NCBI GenBank assembly: GCA_028095005.1
Contig: CM051463.1
Location: forward strand, 62,472,251-62,536,250
Source of the DNA: Rhynchospora pubera
Lineage: Eukaryota > Streptophyta > Magnoliopsida > Poales > Cyperaceae
Direction: 5' to 3'
Length of the DNA stretch: 64,000 bases
A model generated the notes under the pieces. It was not told where the DNA came from and ran no database searches. It saw only the letters and a list, made by a program, of their open reading frames with translations. The first letter of the stretch is position 1, and each line of letters opens with the position of its first letter. The position numbers and the translations under genes are program-made. Shown in pieces: positions 46,007 to 57,702 of the stretch.

Positions 46007-46959
46007 TACCTAGGAGTTGGCCCAATAAGAGAATTATAATATGTAATCGCCTAATCGGTAAACAATAGAAATGATAACTATAGTTTTGTCGTTGCTTACC
46101 ATTGCTAAACACAAAATAAACATATAAAACAGACAAGATAATCGTTTAGATGATTAAAGTGAACACTTATAAACAAATAAGTATTGTCATTTGTTGTTCA
46201 GATTTATATATGTATATTCAACTTATTTTTATTAAACTTATTTATTTGTATATGTTCACTTTAATCGCTATATATGTTCACATTGTCAATTTAATGTGTT
46301 CAATTTCTTTTTATAGATGGTATTGGATGGTAAAACTGCAGCAGTAATCAATTTCTATATGCAAATATTAATCAATAATCAGCCCCCTTCTTTTGTTTTT
46401 CTGCAGAGAAGGCATAAGCACGTAGAGGAGCCATGTTTTTCTCAACTCGGTTTCTTATGTTATTTTAGCAAGTTATTAAATGGAAGAATTAGCCTATTAG
46501 GCCGGGAAGTGTCATCTACAGTAAGAATTTACCATTGTTACATATATTCTCTTAATTGTTCCCAGATACCTATTGTCACATTCTGTTTGTTTGTTTGTTT
46601 TTTTTTTGAAAGACTAGTTATTTAGAAATATATAATCAAATAAGTAATATTTTTATTTTTTTTTCTTTTAATAAGATTTGAATTTATTTTAAAAAAAAAC
46701 TGAGGAAATTACTGACTATTTATACGAGATTTCATGTTCCGCCTTAGGTCATTTTATTCTCATACAAGAGAATAATATCTCTAACGTTCCTTATGTTGAC
46801 TGCAAAGGTGGATAAGGAATGAAGAAATGAAGCAAGAATATTCCAAAGGGAATAAATTCTCTCTATCCATGTAACAGTTTTTAGCATCAGGACTAATAAG
46901 TTAGGAATGTGACCAAAAAGAGTGCCTCATTGTACCGAAATTTCCATCCTTTATAGTTA
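46007..46959. other. Intergenic between MULE B and Helitron 2
   Basis: No gene was recognised. The frames at 46150 and 46317 are short and lack domain features. Confidence 0.4.
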
Positions 46960-46970
46960 CTAGTGGTTAT

Positions 46971-46985
46971 TCGCGCGTTGCGCGA
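46971..46985 (-). other. Helitron 2 3' terminal hairpin
   Basis: A perfect 6-bp stem and 3-base loop, identical to Helitron 1, 11 bases from the CTAG end. Confidence 0.92.
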
Positions 46986-47891
46986 TCTATTTTTAACTTT
47001 CACTTTTTTTTATTGAATAGTAATCATACTTAAAAAGAAAACCACCGAAAATGAAGTAAGACAAACTGGTAATAAACAAAATATCAATTATATTTTCCTT
47101 GCACGATTCTTTTATTTAGTGAGTTTATTTATTTTTCTAATAAAACAGTAAAATTGTACATGAAAATATAATACAATTACATTGCCTGAACAATTCTCTT
47201 GTTAGTGCTACAGAGATTACGTAGAAAAAACGAATGTCTGAGGCAATCTTATAAATAATAGGACTGAGAACGAATATCTCTCATTTTATGGACATTCTTA
47301 TAAATAAAGATGTAAATGATGTCAAAACCAGGAAGTTAAATTAAAATTATATTCAAAGAATGTGAACATGCTAAATCTTCATTCAGCGAATAATTTGGTT
47401 TTAATCTTAACATGATATCACCTTTATTTTTGAAGTGCAAGCTAATTTTAATGCTCTCAATCGTGCACCCTTGTACCAAATCAAATGAAAACCTATTGCG
47501 GTGCTTATAAAGATTCTGAATGCTGAAATAGTGTTTTTTGTTATTCTTCATTTAAAGTGTCAGACAGCCTATAGTACTACATTTAAAGTGTTACACAACC
47601 TATAAAGATTTTGGATAAGCATTATTCAAAAAACAACATTACATTTAAACTTTTACATAATGTATAGCATTATATTCATAAACACCAATATTCTTTCTTT
47701 CTGTATCGGCTTTTCTTTTTTTGAGATTTAAACTGCCCGCAGGCTTCTGTATCACATTTTGTTATCACCATCCTGATGTGTTATCGCCAGCATTTGAAAT
47801 GCAACCTTATTTTAATCATTCCGGGAATAATTTTATGTGTGTTGTGCAAATATGGAATTCAGAGGAAAGGAAACTGAACAGATAATGGTAC

Positions 47892-48010
47892 CTTCAGTGA
47901 GCCATCTATAGCTCCTCCTAGAAATAGCCAGAAGAGAGCACATAAGCTGAAGATGTCACACTGTGCATTGGCATCAGAGACTCCAGACAGAAGGAACTCA
48001 TCTGCACAGG
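47892..48010 (-). pseudogene. Captured exon candidate in Helitron 2, unidentified
   Basis: The minus strand has CCTGTGCAG before the block and CTGAAG/GTACC after it. One frame is fully open: DEFLLSGVSDANAQ, then a hydrophobic stretch CDIFSLCALFWLFLGGAIDG, then SLK. This could be part of a membrane protein. No family was recognised. Another frame starts with Met but soon stops. Confidence 0.4.
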
Positions 48011-48901
48011 TACCTTGGAGTAAAATACAGACAACTAAAATTTAAGACCTTAACAACTCAACTAATAATTAGTCCTTCATTATTTCATTATTTATGTACT
48101 CTCCAATGAAGGACTAAGGCATGCAGAATGATTCAACCTACCTGACCTGATTAGCTAATCCCTGAGCACAGATCATTTTTCTGTGCCGTCAAATCAAGAT
48201 TTTCATTTGTTAATCAAACATGTGAACATGCAGAAAGATGAGAATCAATACCAGCAAAGTCAATTTAATGGAAGCCAATATCAGAAACTTGAAAATGAGA
48301 TTCTTTAAGCACCTATAAGAAACTAAGACTATGTGATTTCATTGGAGTTTCTTATTGTTGAATCAATAGTTGTAGATACCTGCCAAATCAAGCAGTATCA
48401 GATGAGAAAAAAAATACAATTGAGATGTTGAATTGACAGCAAGTTCAAAAGAAATGTCGTAAACACATACTCAGACAATTTCACTTAAGTCAAAAGGCCG
48501 AAAAAATTATTTAATGAACAAATTGAAATGAAGTGAAGCTCACACTTAGACAGAAAACAAAATTACTCTCTAGTATCATCACCGTACATACATTTCTTAT
48601 CCGCATAAACTTAAGCCTCAAACGGGCACACTCGTAGTGCAATAGCAAGCTTAAGTAATAAAATGACAAACATAATCGCTTACGTCAATGTGTGTTTAGG
48701 ATCCACGGAATATCACCAAAGAAAAAATATCCCACCTCAGCTAATGCATTTCTTGCTTCTGCAGATGGATATGGAGAGAAAAGGGCAGCTATATTATTTA
48801 AAAAACAGTAAAAGTGCGCAGTGAGTTTTGAATTATAACCTTAAAATTTTAAAATTTAATTTGGTTTCTGATTTTTGAGAATGTGTAAGAGAGTTGTATA
48901 C

Positions 48902-49194
48902 CTGTGTATTGATAAAATCATCAATGTCAAAATCCACTTTTGGATTGACGACAGCAAGGTTCATTGACAGAAACTATACATGGAGATAGAAATATTAATA
49001 ATTGTGCAAAGATATATAAAATAAATTTGTCAGAAACAACATATACAGATATACTGTAGAGAGAATATATACAAAGAAAAATAAGTTAGTCATACCTCAA
49101 CCTGTCTCTGTAGCGACTGAAGATAGTTAATAATTTCATCTACCATACCAGCCTTTCCAGTGACTTTATTGCAACCAGGTACCAGTTCTTGTAG
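48902..49194 (-). pseudogene. Captured bHLH transcription-factor exons (CIB/BPE-like subfamily)
   Basis: Exon 49096-49194 encodes LQELVPGCNKVTGKAGMVD followed by EIINYLQSLQRQVE, the second half of a bHLH domain (end of helix 1, loop, helix 2). It ends at GAG/GTATGAC. Exon 48902-48973 begins after GTATAG and encodes FLSMNLAVVNPKVDFDIDD plus FINTQ, ending CAG/GTATAC. The two exons join in frame and match the conserved RQVEFLSMKLAxVNP segment of plant bHLH proteins such as CIB1 and BIGPETAL. The basic region and helix 1 start are missing: the left border of the first exon (GATTAC/CTACAAG) has no splice acceptor, marking the capture breakpoint. A 23-bp block at about 48752-48774 may be a further exon. 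Alone it cannot bind DNA, but a transcript could yield a dimerisation fragment. Confidence 0.88.
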
Positions 49195-51539
49195 GTAATC
49201 TCATCCTCTCACTTATTCTCTCTCCCCTAATCTACAGTCCTACACAATTTCAATCCTACATGTTATCAAAATAGTCTACTCTTTCATATTTTTGAAAAAA
49301 AATTAGTAAAATGGATAAGCAAAGAGACTATACACTATATAGTGATATTCTAATTAAGCATATATCGTGTGTGCATATGAGTGTTTGGCACTTATACAGA
49401 ACATGTGAATTATTGGCTATTTTTCTCTGTGGAAATGCACGATGCAAATTGATTTCATAACTAAAGGGGAACTGCTGAAGTCATTGGGAGGGACAATTAT
49501 GAAAATATGAAACCAATAAATTATGTTTTTTTTTTGCATGAGAGATAAAAAAGACTATATACCTTTTTAGCTAACCTATGCTATCCATGACCTGGCCTGG
49601 CCTCACCCAATATTTTGAACTTTTAAGATATGCAAAACAAAAGAAATACCAGAATTATACAACTTCAATTCTATAATTACCTCAATTGAGAAATCACAAA
49701 CATTTTTTGTCAAAAAGAGCAAAACCATCAACTTAACATATACTGAATCTTAGAGTTCATCTTCTATAGCTGTTATCATTGACCTTATATAACATACGCA
49801 ACTGCATAAATAAAATAGATACAAAATATTTTAAAAAAGCAAACATATTGCAAATTCAATGATATAAACATATATACTAAAATAAATATATGCCAATATA
49901 GAAACTATCAAAATCGGATCATCTACCTATGATACAAATATTTCGAAAGATTCCTATTTTACCCCTCGATTATGTTGCCAAGTTGTTTGTAATGCTGAAA
50001 TGTGATTATTCAATAAGTGCAATATGTTGAAACCATTTAATGAGCTTTCTTTGAGACATTGAAGGGAATAAGAAATCTGATTGTGTTCCTTTTGTTTTTC
50101 ATTTTTTGTGTGCCATCCAGAAACCTGAATATTTAATAAAAATCTATAAAATTAATTCCAGCATATATTACAGAAAGTTGGTGCTTTCAAAGCCTTACCT
50201 CAATTTGGGTGCTTGTGGAGTTTGATCTTATCACCAGAAATTCACTTCTGATTTTTCTACCACTAAGTGCACCAAAACCCATCAGTTATAAGACAAAGTA
50301 CATGCTCATAACATGCATAAGAAATATCTAACAAAAATATGAAGCAACTCCAACAAACCATTTCCTTTCTTTTAGAGTTGTAGTATAAACAGAGATACTG
50401 ATAAAACCAATCCTTAATGAAGAGTAGTTCACAAATTCAAATTCAGAAATCATACAAAACAATATAGATTGACATAATCTATTCACAAAAAATGAAAAAT
50501 TGAGATTGGGAGAAGGAAGCATAACCCAAGGAAAAGAACACAGAGAAGAATATACCACCTAGGAAGAATTGAACACAACCCCAACATATAAGCATAGAAC
50601 CTGCAATGAAGGCAGAGAAAAAAAATCAGGTCAATAGGCGACCAATTAAGCTAAAGTCACATGAAAAAATGGAGCTTAATTTCTGAGGCCAAGAGAAAAT
50701 ACGGAAGATGTAGCTCTTTTCAAGCCAGGATCTACCAACGCAACAAAGAAATAATAAAGTAAGAACTATGAAAAAAAAATAGAAAAATGAGCAAAAAGGA
50801 ATGCCAAATTCTGACCTTATGATTTACAAAAAGGGACAACAACAAACTATCGAAGAGGAATAATTATGGAGCTTCCTGAAAAGCAATTAGTATAAGCTAT
50901 TTTTTTAGCCCTTTCTAGCGCCATAAGAAAAAAAAAATCAAGAAATAGAAAAATAAATTAAGATGAAATCTAAAGCACATACCAGAGAGATGAATAGATG
51001 AGAAGCCACACAAAAATCCGAAAGCTAATAGAACCTAAGGATCTGCACGAAAAACAGAAATTTCAAATCTAAAGCACTTACCAGAAAGAGGATGCATTAT
51101 TGTGCACGAAAATAAGAATATCATCAGCACCAATAGGAGGAAAAAAGATAGATAACGCAGCAAAAAAAAAGAGAAAAAAACGATCATCAAAAGGAAGGGG
51201 AACCTAATACCAAATATCAGTATGAGATCGAAGATGGAGAAGTTTCTACCTGCTGCCTGTGATTGAAGAAAGCAGAAGACGGTGGAGATTTCGGAGGACC
51301 GAGGGTCCGAGACACAGAAGAGAGAGGAAATAGAAGGAAATAGAAAAAGAGGAGAGAGAGAGCGCACAGGAGAAGAATCTAGATACTCACGTGAATTGTT
51401 GCAAACAATGGAGGCCAGCTGAATTTGAACGGCCAAGATAAATCAGAAAAAAGCAACGGCCCAGATGAGAAGATAATCGTGAACAGTTCTAAGAACAGTG
51501 TCGGAGGGGAAGTTAGTGGAACGGGAATTAATATATAGA

Positions 51540-53324
51540 TAGATCCTTGCGTCGTGGCTATCCTTGATATTTTAAGCAACTTTTGGTACTCGGCATGTAC
51601 AGATTTCGATAGCAATAAAATTATTCCAAACTTCTGCTCATACAGGAATAAAGTTATTCCAAGTTTAAAGTTGTTCTCGCCCCAGCTAAATGACCTCAGA
51701 GTTCCTCTTAATTAATCCACGATCTGTGATCCTTTTGGAGATGCCATTTTCTTACTGTTAAATATATTCATTTATAATATAATTATTATTATTATAGTAA
51801 TAGTAATAATAATAATAATATTATTATTATTATTAATTATCATCATTAATTTAATATTATATTTAATTTATGAATATTATTAAATATATAAGTATAATTA
51901 AGTTTAAAATTATATAGTTATTTATGGATGTTTAAGTTTAACAATAAATTAATTGAGAGGGTTGACCTCTATCTCATCACACAAAAAATCTCTTAATCAT
52001 GCCATATCATCTACGGTTTTTCTCTTCAGATTTTTTTTTCTTTACTACTTAATTATGATCGGATATCTTATATATTTTCCTTTTATTTTTTAATTTTTAA
52101 TGATATATTTATGATGAATCCAAGATGCGACAAAATTTATAAAACAACTCTATCAGCGTTTCTTGAGTCTTTGAAAACTTTATTTGTGCATAAAATTGGT
52201 TGATTATAATTAAGAAAAATTTTAATATAAATATACTTATTTTAGAAACTACAATATTTTCAACAAAAATTTTATTTTTATGAGTAAAGTCCGAGACACA
52301 ATTGGTAAATCAGGCGAGTCATATGTCGTTACGAAACTCATTAGCCATGCATGCCATGCCACGTCAATAAATATTCATTTATACGAGTGTAGTTTGGAAA
52401 CTCATTAGCCATGCCACATCAGTTAACATTAGCCATGCAACATCAGTTAATCATCAACAGTTTGATCTAAATCAGCTTAATACCCCCCTCATTATATAGT
52501 TTATAAATTATATATAAGACAATTATAACGTCAATAAAATTACGAAAAGACAATATGACGCATGTTTTGTAACGAACAGCGTCAGAGATAAACAAAATCT
52601 GACGATGATATATAAGCAACCAAGGCTTTTTGGAGATTGTTTAGAGGCATCAAGCTAACTTCACCTTCACGGAAGCCGTGCGGGCTCATCTCATGGTGCC
52701 ACTGCCACTTTTAATTTTTAGATTTTATGGTTCTCGAGCTTTTTTCTTGGATCCCTTGAGTTGAGTATTACTTCAGAGTAAGGAAAATGCATGAAGACGC
52801 GGTTTGCTTTTGAGAGCTTTCAAGTGTATGCTAATTAAATTCTTAAATAAATTTTTTTGCATGTTAAACCTATCACTTTTAAAATTCTTTTAGTATAAAT
52901 TCAGAGGGTACTGAAAAATAGAAGTTCATTTTATTATTTTTTACCATGTGATTTCATACTCAATTGAGTGAAACTTTTACGGTTTTAACATGTAGTAGTA
53001 TCAATCAGCAGACATTGATTTTAACGGTATTGTGGTCAATGCCGAATTCAATGCTACGATCTAAGAAACATGCTCATAAATACATCGATGGAGTAAAACT
53101 TATACTAACTTTATTATATCCTTTTAGTATGTTTTATTTCTTTCATAGTATCTTAATTACCTTCATGAGAAAATGAATGTTCCAGTCAGTAGAGTCGTTT
53201 TTGCAAACCCAAACCCCCCCCTTTTTTTTTTTTTGAAAACTATGTTGGATAAAATATTTGCCTTAAATTTTAAATTTTATTTATTAATTATCTAACAATT
53301 TATCTCAGAGATTTCTATTATTAA
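51540..53324. other. Intergenic, AT-rich
   Basis: An ATT/AAT microsatellite lies at about 51775-51840. GAAACTCATTAGCCATGC-type words are repeated at 52335-52445. No gene was recognised. Confidence 0.4.
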
Positions 53325-54007
53325 AAAATTGTGACACCCCAAAACCGAAGTCATGGAGTACCACGGCCCGCCGCGACTACGTACTTACCTTCACGCACCC
53401 GCAAGGCTTACATATCACAAAACATTAAGTAAATTGCATGAAGCATCACAAATCTAAATGTAAACAATTACTCAAAGGTTAACAAATATCGAACTACATC
53501 ATGGCATATGGCAAGTTTTAACTAGTTAGACTTGTACATGTAACATCAGTTGGCTTTACAATAACAAAAGTACAAGTTAACTATACAAAATGAACATTTA
53601 GAAATCCCACGCTTAATGCTTCTACTCAAAATATAGATGGCTTACTCTGCAACTCGATTCTCGCTCGGTCTACAACCTGGAACCCACAAAGTGGAGAGTG
53701 AGATAATTATAAAAATTATCCCAGTGCGGTATTTAGTTCCAGTCACACAAACCCCGAAGGTACATGATCAGGAACTAACTACTGACTGAGTTAAAACAAC
53801 ACTTCATTATACAAGCAAATAATATAGCAATATACATATCAATTAGTTCAATCAACCTCTCAAATTAAATCATGCAATGCATCATGAGCACGGTTATTAT
53901 GTCCCTACAATAAGGATTTCAATTACAAGATGGCCTTTCAGAAACCGGCTCGAGTTGGACAACACATAACATGCAAGTCTGGTTATAATCATCACGACTT
54001 CCTTCAC

Positions 54008-54073
54008 AGATTTTATAGTCCGTAGACTCAGATTTTATAGTCCTTAGACTCAGATTTTATAGTCCGTAGACTC
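54008..54073. repeat. 22-bp unit repeated three times in the solo LTR
   Basis: AGATTTTATAGTCCGTAGAC plus TC is present three times in direct succession; the middle copy has one change (CCTTAG). Confidence 0.92.
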
Positions 54074-54799
54074 ACATTAACACAATTCAGACAATTCGTA
54101 ATCACAAACAGTACCACAAGTTGAGAACATCGTCAGAATACCGGATCAAAGCGCTTATCACTCGGGGCTCAAGGAACGGGTCATGACTCCGTCCTTGAGT
54201 TAACCAATGTCCATTCATTCATACAAGTAGCACATACCTTTTGAAGTCATTCAATCGGTAACCATTCATCATGTATAACAATTAATAGTAATATTAACAT
54301 ATGATACAATTACAAATATGCATGCAATGAATGAACAATTCAACATGATGCAATGTCAGAATTAAATTCCTAAGATGCAGATTCAGAGTGAGTGTAACAT
54401 CCGCACCTACAACACAAGTAGACACAAGCAATGACAAGCAAATCCTAATTACCACCGATAGTATCGGCCTCCTCGAGTCCCGATACGTCCTTATCCAAAT
54501 CTACATTAATAAATTATTCTAAGTACTTACTCAAGACAGATCACACAAGAAATAAGTAAATACAAACAAGAAAAACTGAATACAACTCCCAATTATAACT
54601 CATTATGTGGTCGGGTTAGGTTTTACTATGACTTAGACACGAACGATTAAGATACAAATAAGGTTTAGGGTCTAAATCATAATTTTCTGACTTCTAATGT
54701 ATCAAATGACTTTATGAGGTTGTAGAGCTCTTCAAGAGCTTTCAAATGGGCTTTAAATCATCAAAAATGGACTCCGAACGACCAAGTTATGGCCAAAAC

Positions 54800-54930
54800 A
54801 AAATCTATTCTCAGATGAGACGAATCCAGACCGGATTTGAACAATCCGGACCGGACTCTTAGGAGTTGAAAATTCCAGAGAGAACAATCCGGACTGGATT
54901 GCAACTGATCCGGACCGGACTCTAGCCCCT
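54800..54930. repeat. CCGGACCGGA-type imperfect inverted and direct repeats
   Basis: AATCCGGACCGGACTCT, ATCCGGACCGGACTCT and related words (CCAGACCGGATT, CCGGACTGGATT) recur four times within 110 bases of the solo LTR. They could be LTR regulatory or structural repeats. Confidence 0.6.
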
Positions 54931-56222
54931 GAGCTGAAATACTGAATAAGGGCAAAATTTGGGATTAACCTTGGGGATTATTTGGAAATTTTCTTAACTC
55001 TAATACATACGAAATTGGTTAGTTCAGCATTGTTTAACCACTAGAATTCATCAATTAACTCTTTGGAACTAACATAAATTCAATTGAACAAACTAAAGAA
55101 CAAACAATTTAAGGACTAAACTTAAAATTCGTTTTTCAACCAACCCATAGAGCTAAAATGCTCAAATCTTCACCAAATCAAACCAAACTCGAAATGTAGC
55201 TACTAGAGTATAGTACTAACTTAAACCAACTAGAAATTTCAGTTATAAACCTCAATTCAAACCCTAAATTTCAGAAATTGCTCAAAAACGAAATAATTCA
55301 AAGTTCAACGAAATACTAACCAATAAGCCCTCAAATCCAAAAATAGATGGGTTGCATGTACTCTCCTTGCCTTCCTCCCTTCAATTCAGATTTTTGCCGA
55401 ATTTTTCTGAATTTTTCTGATATTATTTGAGTGGAGCTTATAGAGCTTGAGTGTGGAGAGGAGAATGGAGAAAATTTTTAGTAGAGAAGAAAGTGGGAAG
55501 AAGGAGAGAGAGAGAGGGGTCTGCCGGGGGGTTTTGGAGCAAAAGTGTGGGGTTGGTTTTTGCAAAATAGCCCCTTAACTTTTGTCAAATTAGAGATACC
55601 ATCATATTTTCAGATTTGAGCCTTATAAAACCCAGAATTTTAACAATAACTTATAGACTCTTAGCATAACTTTAGTACACGACATAATATTTATACTATA
55701 CTAATGTACTAGTATAAAATCCAAACAATCAAGCATGAAAATTTTGATCAGAATTTCAAAGAATTCAAAACAACATAAAATTAACACATTAACACCTAAG
55801 TACTCAATAAACTAAAAACTTAGGTATTACAAAAATTCTATCGGTTTTCATGTATACTCTTCATGAAAATGTGGAATTTTCGGAGGCTAATTTTTATCCT
55901 AGCGGGTTATAAAAGCCTTATTCTGATCCAATAAACAAACTACACACGCACCAGTGGTCACAAAATTATCTATGGAACACTTGACTGCAACTGCAAGCCT
56001 GTCGTTGTAAACTTCCGTGTTGCGGGGATAACTTTATCGATACCGATGGTGTAAACGTTTGTGTGTTCCAAAGTACGATATCAATCGAACAATGCTTCTC
56101 TGAAAAAAAAGGATATCAGTTGACCAACACTATAGTTTCAGTTTTTCAATATGTCGATACGAAACTTTTGACGTGATATATTATTACTGCATCAAAATAT
56201 TAAGTTCATTTTTTTTAATTGA

Positions 56223-56425
56223 TGTTAGAGTATGATTGATTGATTGCAGTAAGTAGGAGATATCAAGATTGTATGATTGTTGGAGATTGATAACAATAGA
56301 TATCGTAGAGGGTTGGTAGGAGATGCATAATTGAAGATGGCTAGTAATAAACTTAGAATAGTCTATAAATACAATGTAATTGTAATAATTTTATCACAAT
56401 TCAATACAAATTTCATTCTCTATCA
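56223..56425 (+). mobile_element. Copia/TRIM-type LTR (203 bp)
   Basis: It starts TGTTAGAGTATG, contains a TATA box (CTATAAATAC near 56362) and ends TCTCTATCA just before a primer binding site. Size and layout fit a small copia LTR or a TRIM element. No coding region or second LTR was found downstream, so the element is broken. Confidence 0.7.
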
Positions 56426-56438
56426 TGGTATCTAAGCC
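56426..56438 (+). other. Degenerate tRNA-Met primer binding site
   Basis: TGGTATCTAAGCC directly follows the LTR and differs from the standard TGGTATCAGAGC at two positions. Confidence 0.65.
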
Positions 56439-57071
56439 AGAACTATTCTGAATTAGGCTCGCGCCTATTTCAGAAATAATGAACTTCATCCCACCTATTC
56501 CACTTAATAAATAAAATAAATAGCTATTCTCTTTCTATTCCAAAATTTATTTTCGTTCTTTTTACTTATTCTAGAATAACTCCAGCATCCTATTCTATAT
56601 CTTTGACTATCCCCACTTATTCCCGATCCGCGCTATTTCAATCTCTACAGTCTATTTTCATCTCTCCTGAATTCCTCTTTCACAATCTCTCCTCTCTCTC
56701 AAAAGATCGGAAGCAGATCTCGAAACCTCTTCCGTCGCGCCATTCCACACGTCTCTTGGCTGAGAACCGCAACAACCACGTTATTTATGGTCCATAATTT
56801 TTAATTTGACACGATTTTGTGAAAATCAGCATCAGACACGATTTGTAAATATGTGAGTGGTTGAGAGTAAGAAGTTAGAACTCAAAATTTTTTTCGTGTT
56901 CAATTTGTTAAATTCGAAATAATACAAATTTCAAACTCACATACCGAAAGTAAGAACGTCGGCTACGATCCATACTTTTTTTTAAATGCATATAACAATT
57001 TAAATTTATTTTTATAGGAATAATAACGTAAAAAGAAAATGTTTACAAAGTTTTAGGCATGGCTGATTTTT
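56439..57071. other. Possible retrotransposon leader, then intergenic
   Basis: No gene was recognised. The 64-codon frame at 56603 is not supported. Confidence 0.35.
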
Positions 57072-57094
57072 AACAATTCCATACCGATTACAAC

Positions 57095-57234
57095 CATTTC
57101 TCGGTCTAGTAACAAAGAGCAATTCATCGCAAGTGAGAGGTCGCATGTTCGAAATTCGAGTGGAGGTCTTTATAGACATTTAATTTAAAAATAAGTTGGG
57201 AGGCTTGACTCCCTATTTATCTTATATAAAAAAA
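57095..57234 (+). mobile_element. tRNA-related SINE (140 bp)
   Basis: The insert contains TCGGTCTAGTAACAAAGAGC (A-box-like) and GGTCGCATGTTCGAAATTC (B-box-like), then a short body and an A-rich end. It is flanked by a perfect 23-bp duplication (57072-57094 and 57235-57257, beginning AACAATTCCATACC). The long perfect duplication shows LINE-type target-primed insertion and a fairly recent event. Confidence 0.88.
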
Positions 57235-57353
57235 AACAATTCCATACCGATTACAACAAGATATATTTTTTTCAATATTTTAGCTGTATGCATTGAAAAA
57301 TGCATACATCTCGCCTAGCTGTTGCATTTTTTTTATATATATTTGAGTTCTAA

Positions 57354-57510
57354 GGGTGCGTTTGGATAGGTGTGGGAAGAAGAGAAGAAGGGAAGAAGTG
57401 GAAAGAAGTATTGGAAAGTGTGTAACTTTGTGAAGAGTTTGGATTGTTTATAATTTTTTTTCTTCTTCTTCCTTCTTCTTCTTCTTTCTTCCAACGATCC
57501 AAACGCACCC
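57354..57510. mobile_element. Tourist-like PIF/Harbinger MITE (157 bp)
   Basis: The inverted ends GGGTGCGTTTGGAT and ATCCAAACGCACCC are flanked by TAA on both sides. The interior is AAGAAG-rich on one arm and CTTCTT-rich on the other. Confidence 0.85.
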
Positions 57511-57679
57511 TAAAGTATTAAAATTAAAATAAATAAAAGCGATTGGTGAATGTATAAGGAATTGAGGTACTTAAATTATTCTCACTCAATGAATCGATTT
57601 GAAATTATAACAAACTTCTTTTAGCTAGCCTCGTTATTGTCCATCTTATTTTTTTTCCGAATTATATATCTTTTTTTAG

Positions 57680-57702
57680 GGCTAGGTGACAATCACCTAG
57701 CC
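57680..57702. other. Perfect 10-bp-stem hairpin
   Basis: GGCTAGGTGA-CAA-TCACCTAGCC is a perfect inverted repeat with a 3-base loop in otherwise unremarkable AT-rich DNA. Such a hairpin can be the end of a retroposon or a structured RNA; neither is proven. Confidence 0.6.

Larger units (their letters stand above)
46960..51539 (-). mobile_element. Helitron 2 (non-autonomous, 4.58 kb) with captured gene pieces
   Basis: On the minus strand it begins TCTATATATTAATTCCCG after an A (51540 complement) and ends ACCACTAG before a T (46959 complement). It carries the same TCGCGC-AAC-GCGCGA hairpin as Helitron 1 and a 5' end 120 bp long that differs from Helitron 1 at one base. There is no Rep/helicase. 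The interior carries bHLH exons (48902-49194) and at least one further exon-like block, all in the same orientation as the Helitron, which is usual for captured genes transcribed from the Helitron's 5' side. The 5' part (51240-51420) resembles a host gene promoter or 5'UTR. Confidence 0.92.
53330..55831 (-). mobile_element. Solo LTR, probably Ty3/gypsy (2.50 kb)
   Basis: The plus strand reads TGTGACACCCC at the left end and GGTATTACA at the right end, flanked by the 5-bp duplication AAAAT (53325-53329 and 55832-55836). On the minus strand it starts TGTAATACC and ends GGGTGTCACA, a form familiar from Del/Tekay-type gypsy LTRs; the orientation is inferred from that resemblance. No internal region, primer site or second LTR lies next to it, so it is the product of LTR-LTR recombination. 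Confidence 0.85.

Noticed and set aside
51035..51436. 133-codon minus-strand frame in Helitron 2
   Set aside because: Poly-Phe/Leu/Ser translation of a T-rich, UTR-like sequence; another frame overlaps it and neither matches a known protein.
57095..57234. Functional tRNA gene
   Set aside because: The A and B box-like words are degenerate, no cloverleaf forms, and the unit ends in an A-run with a long target duplication, so it is a SINE.
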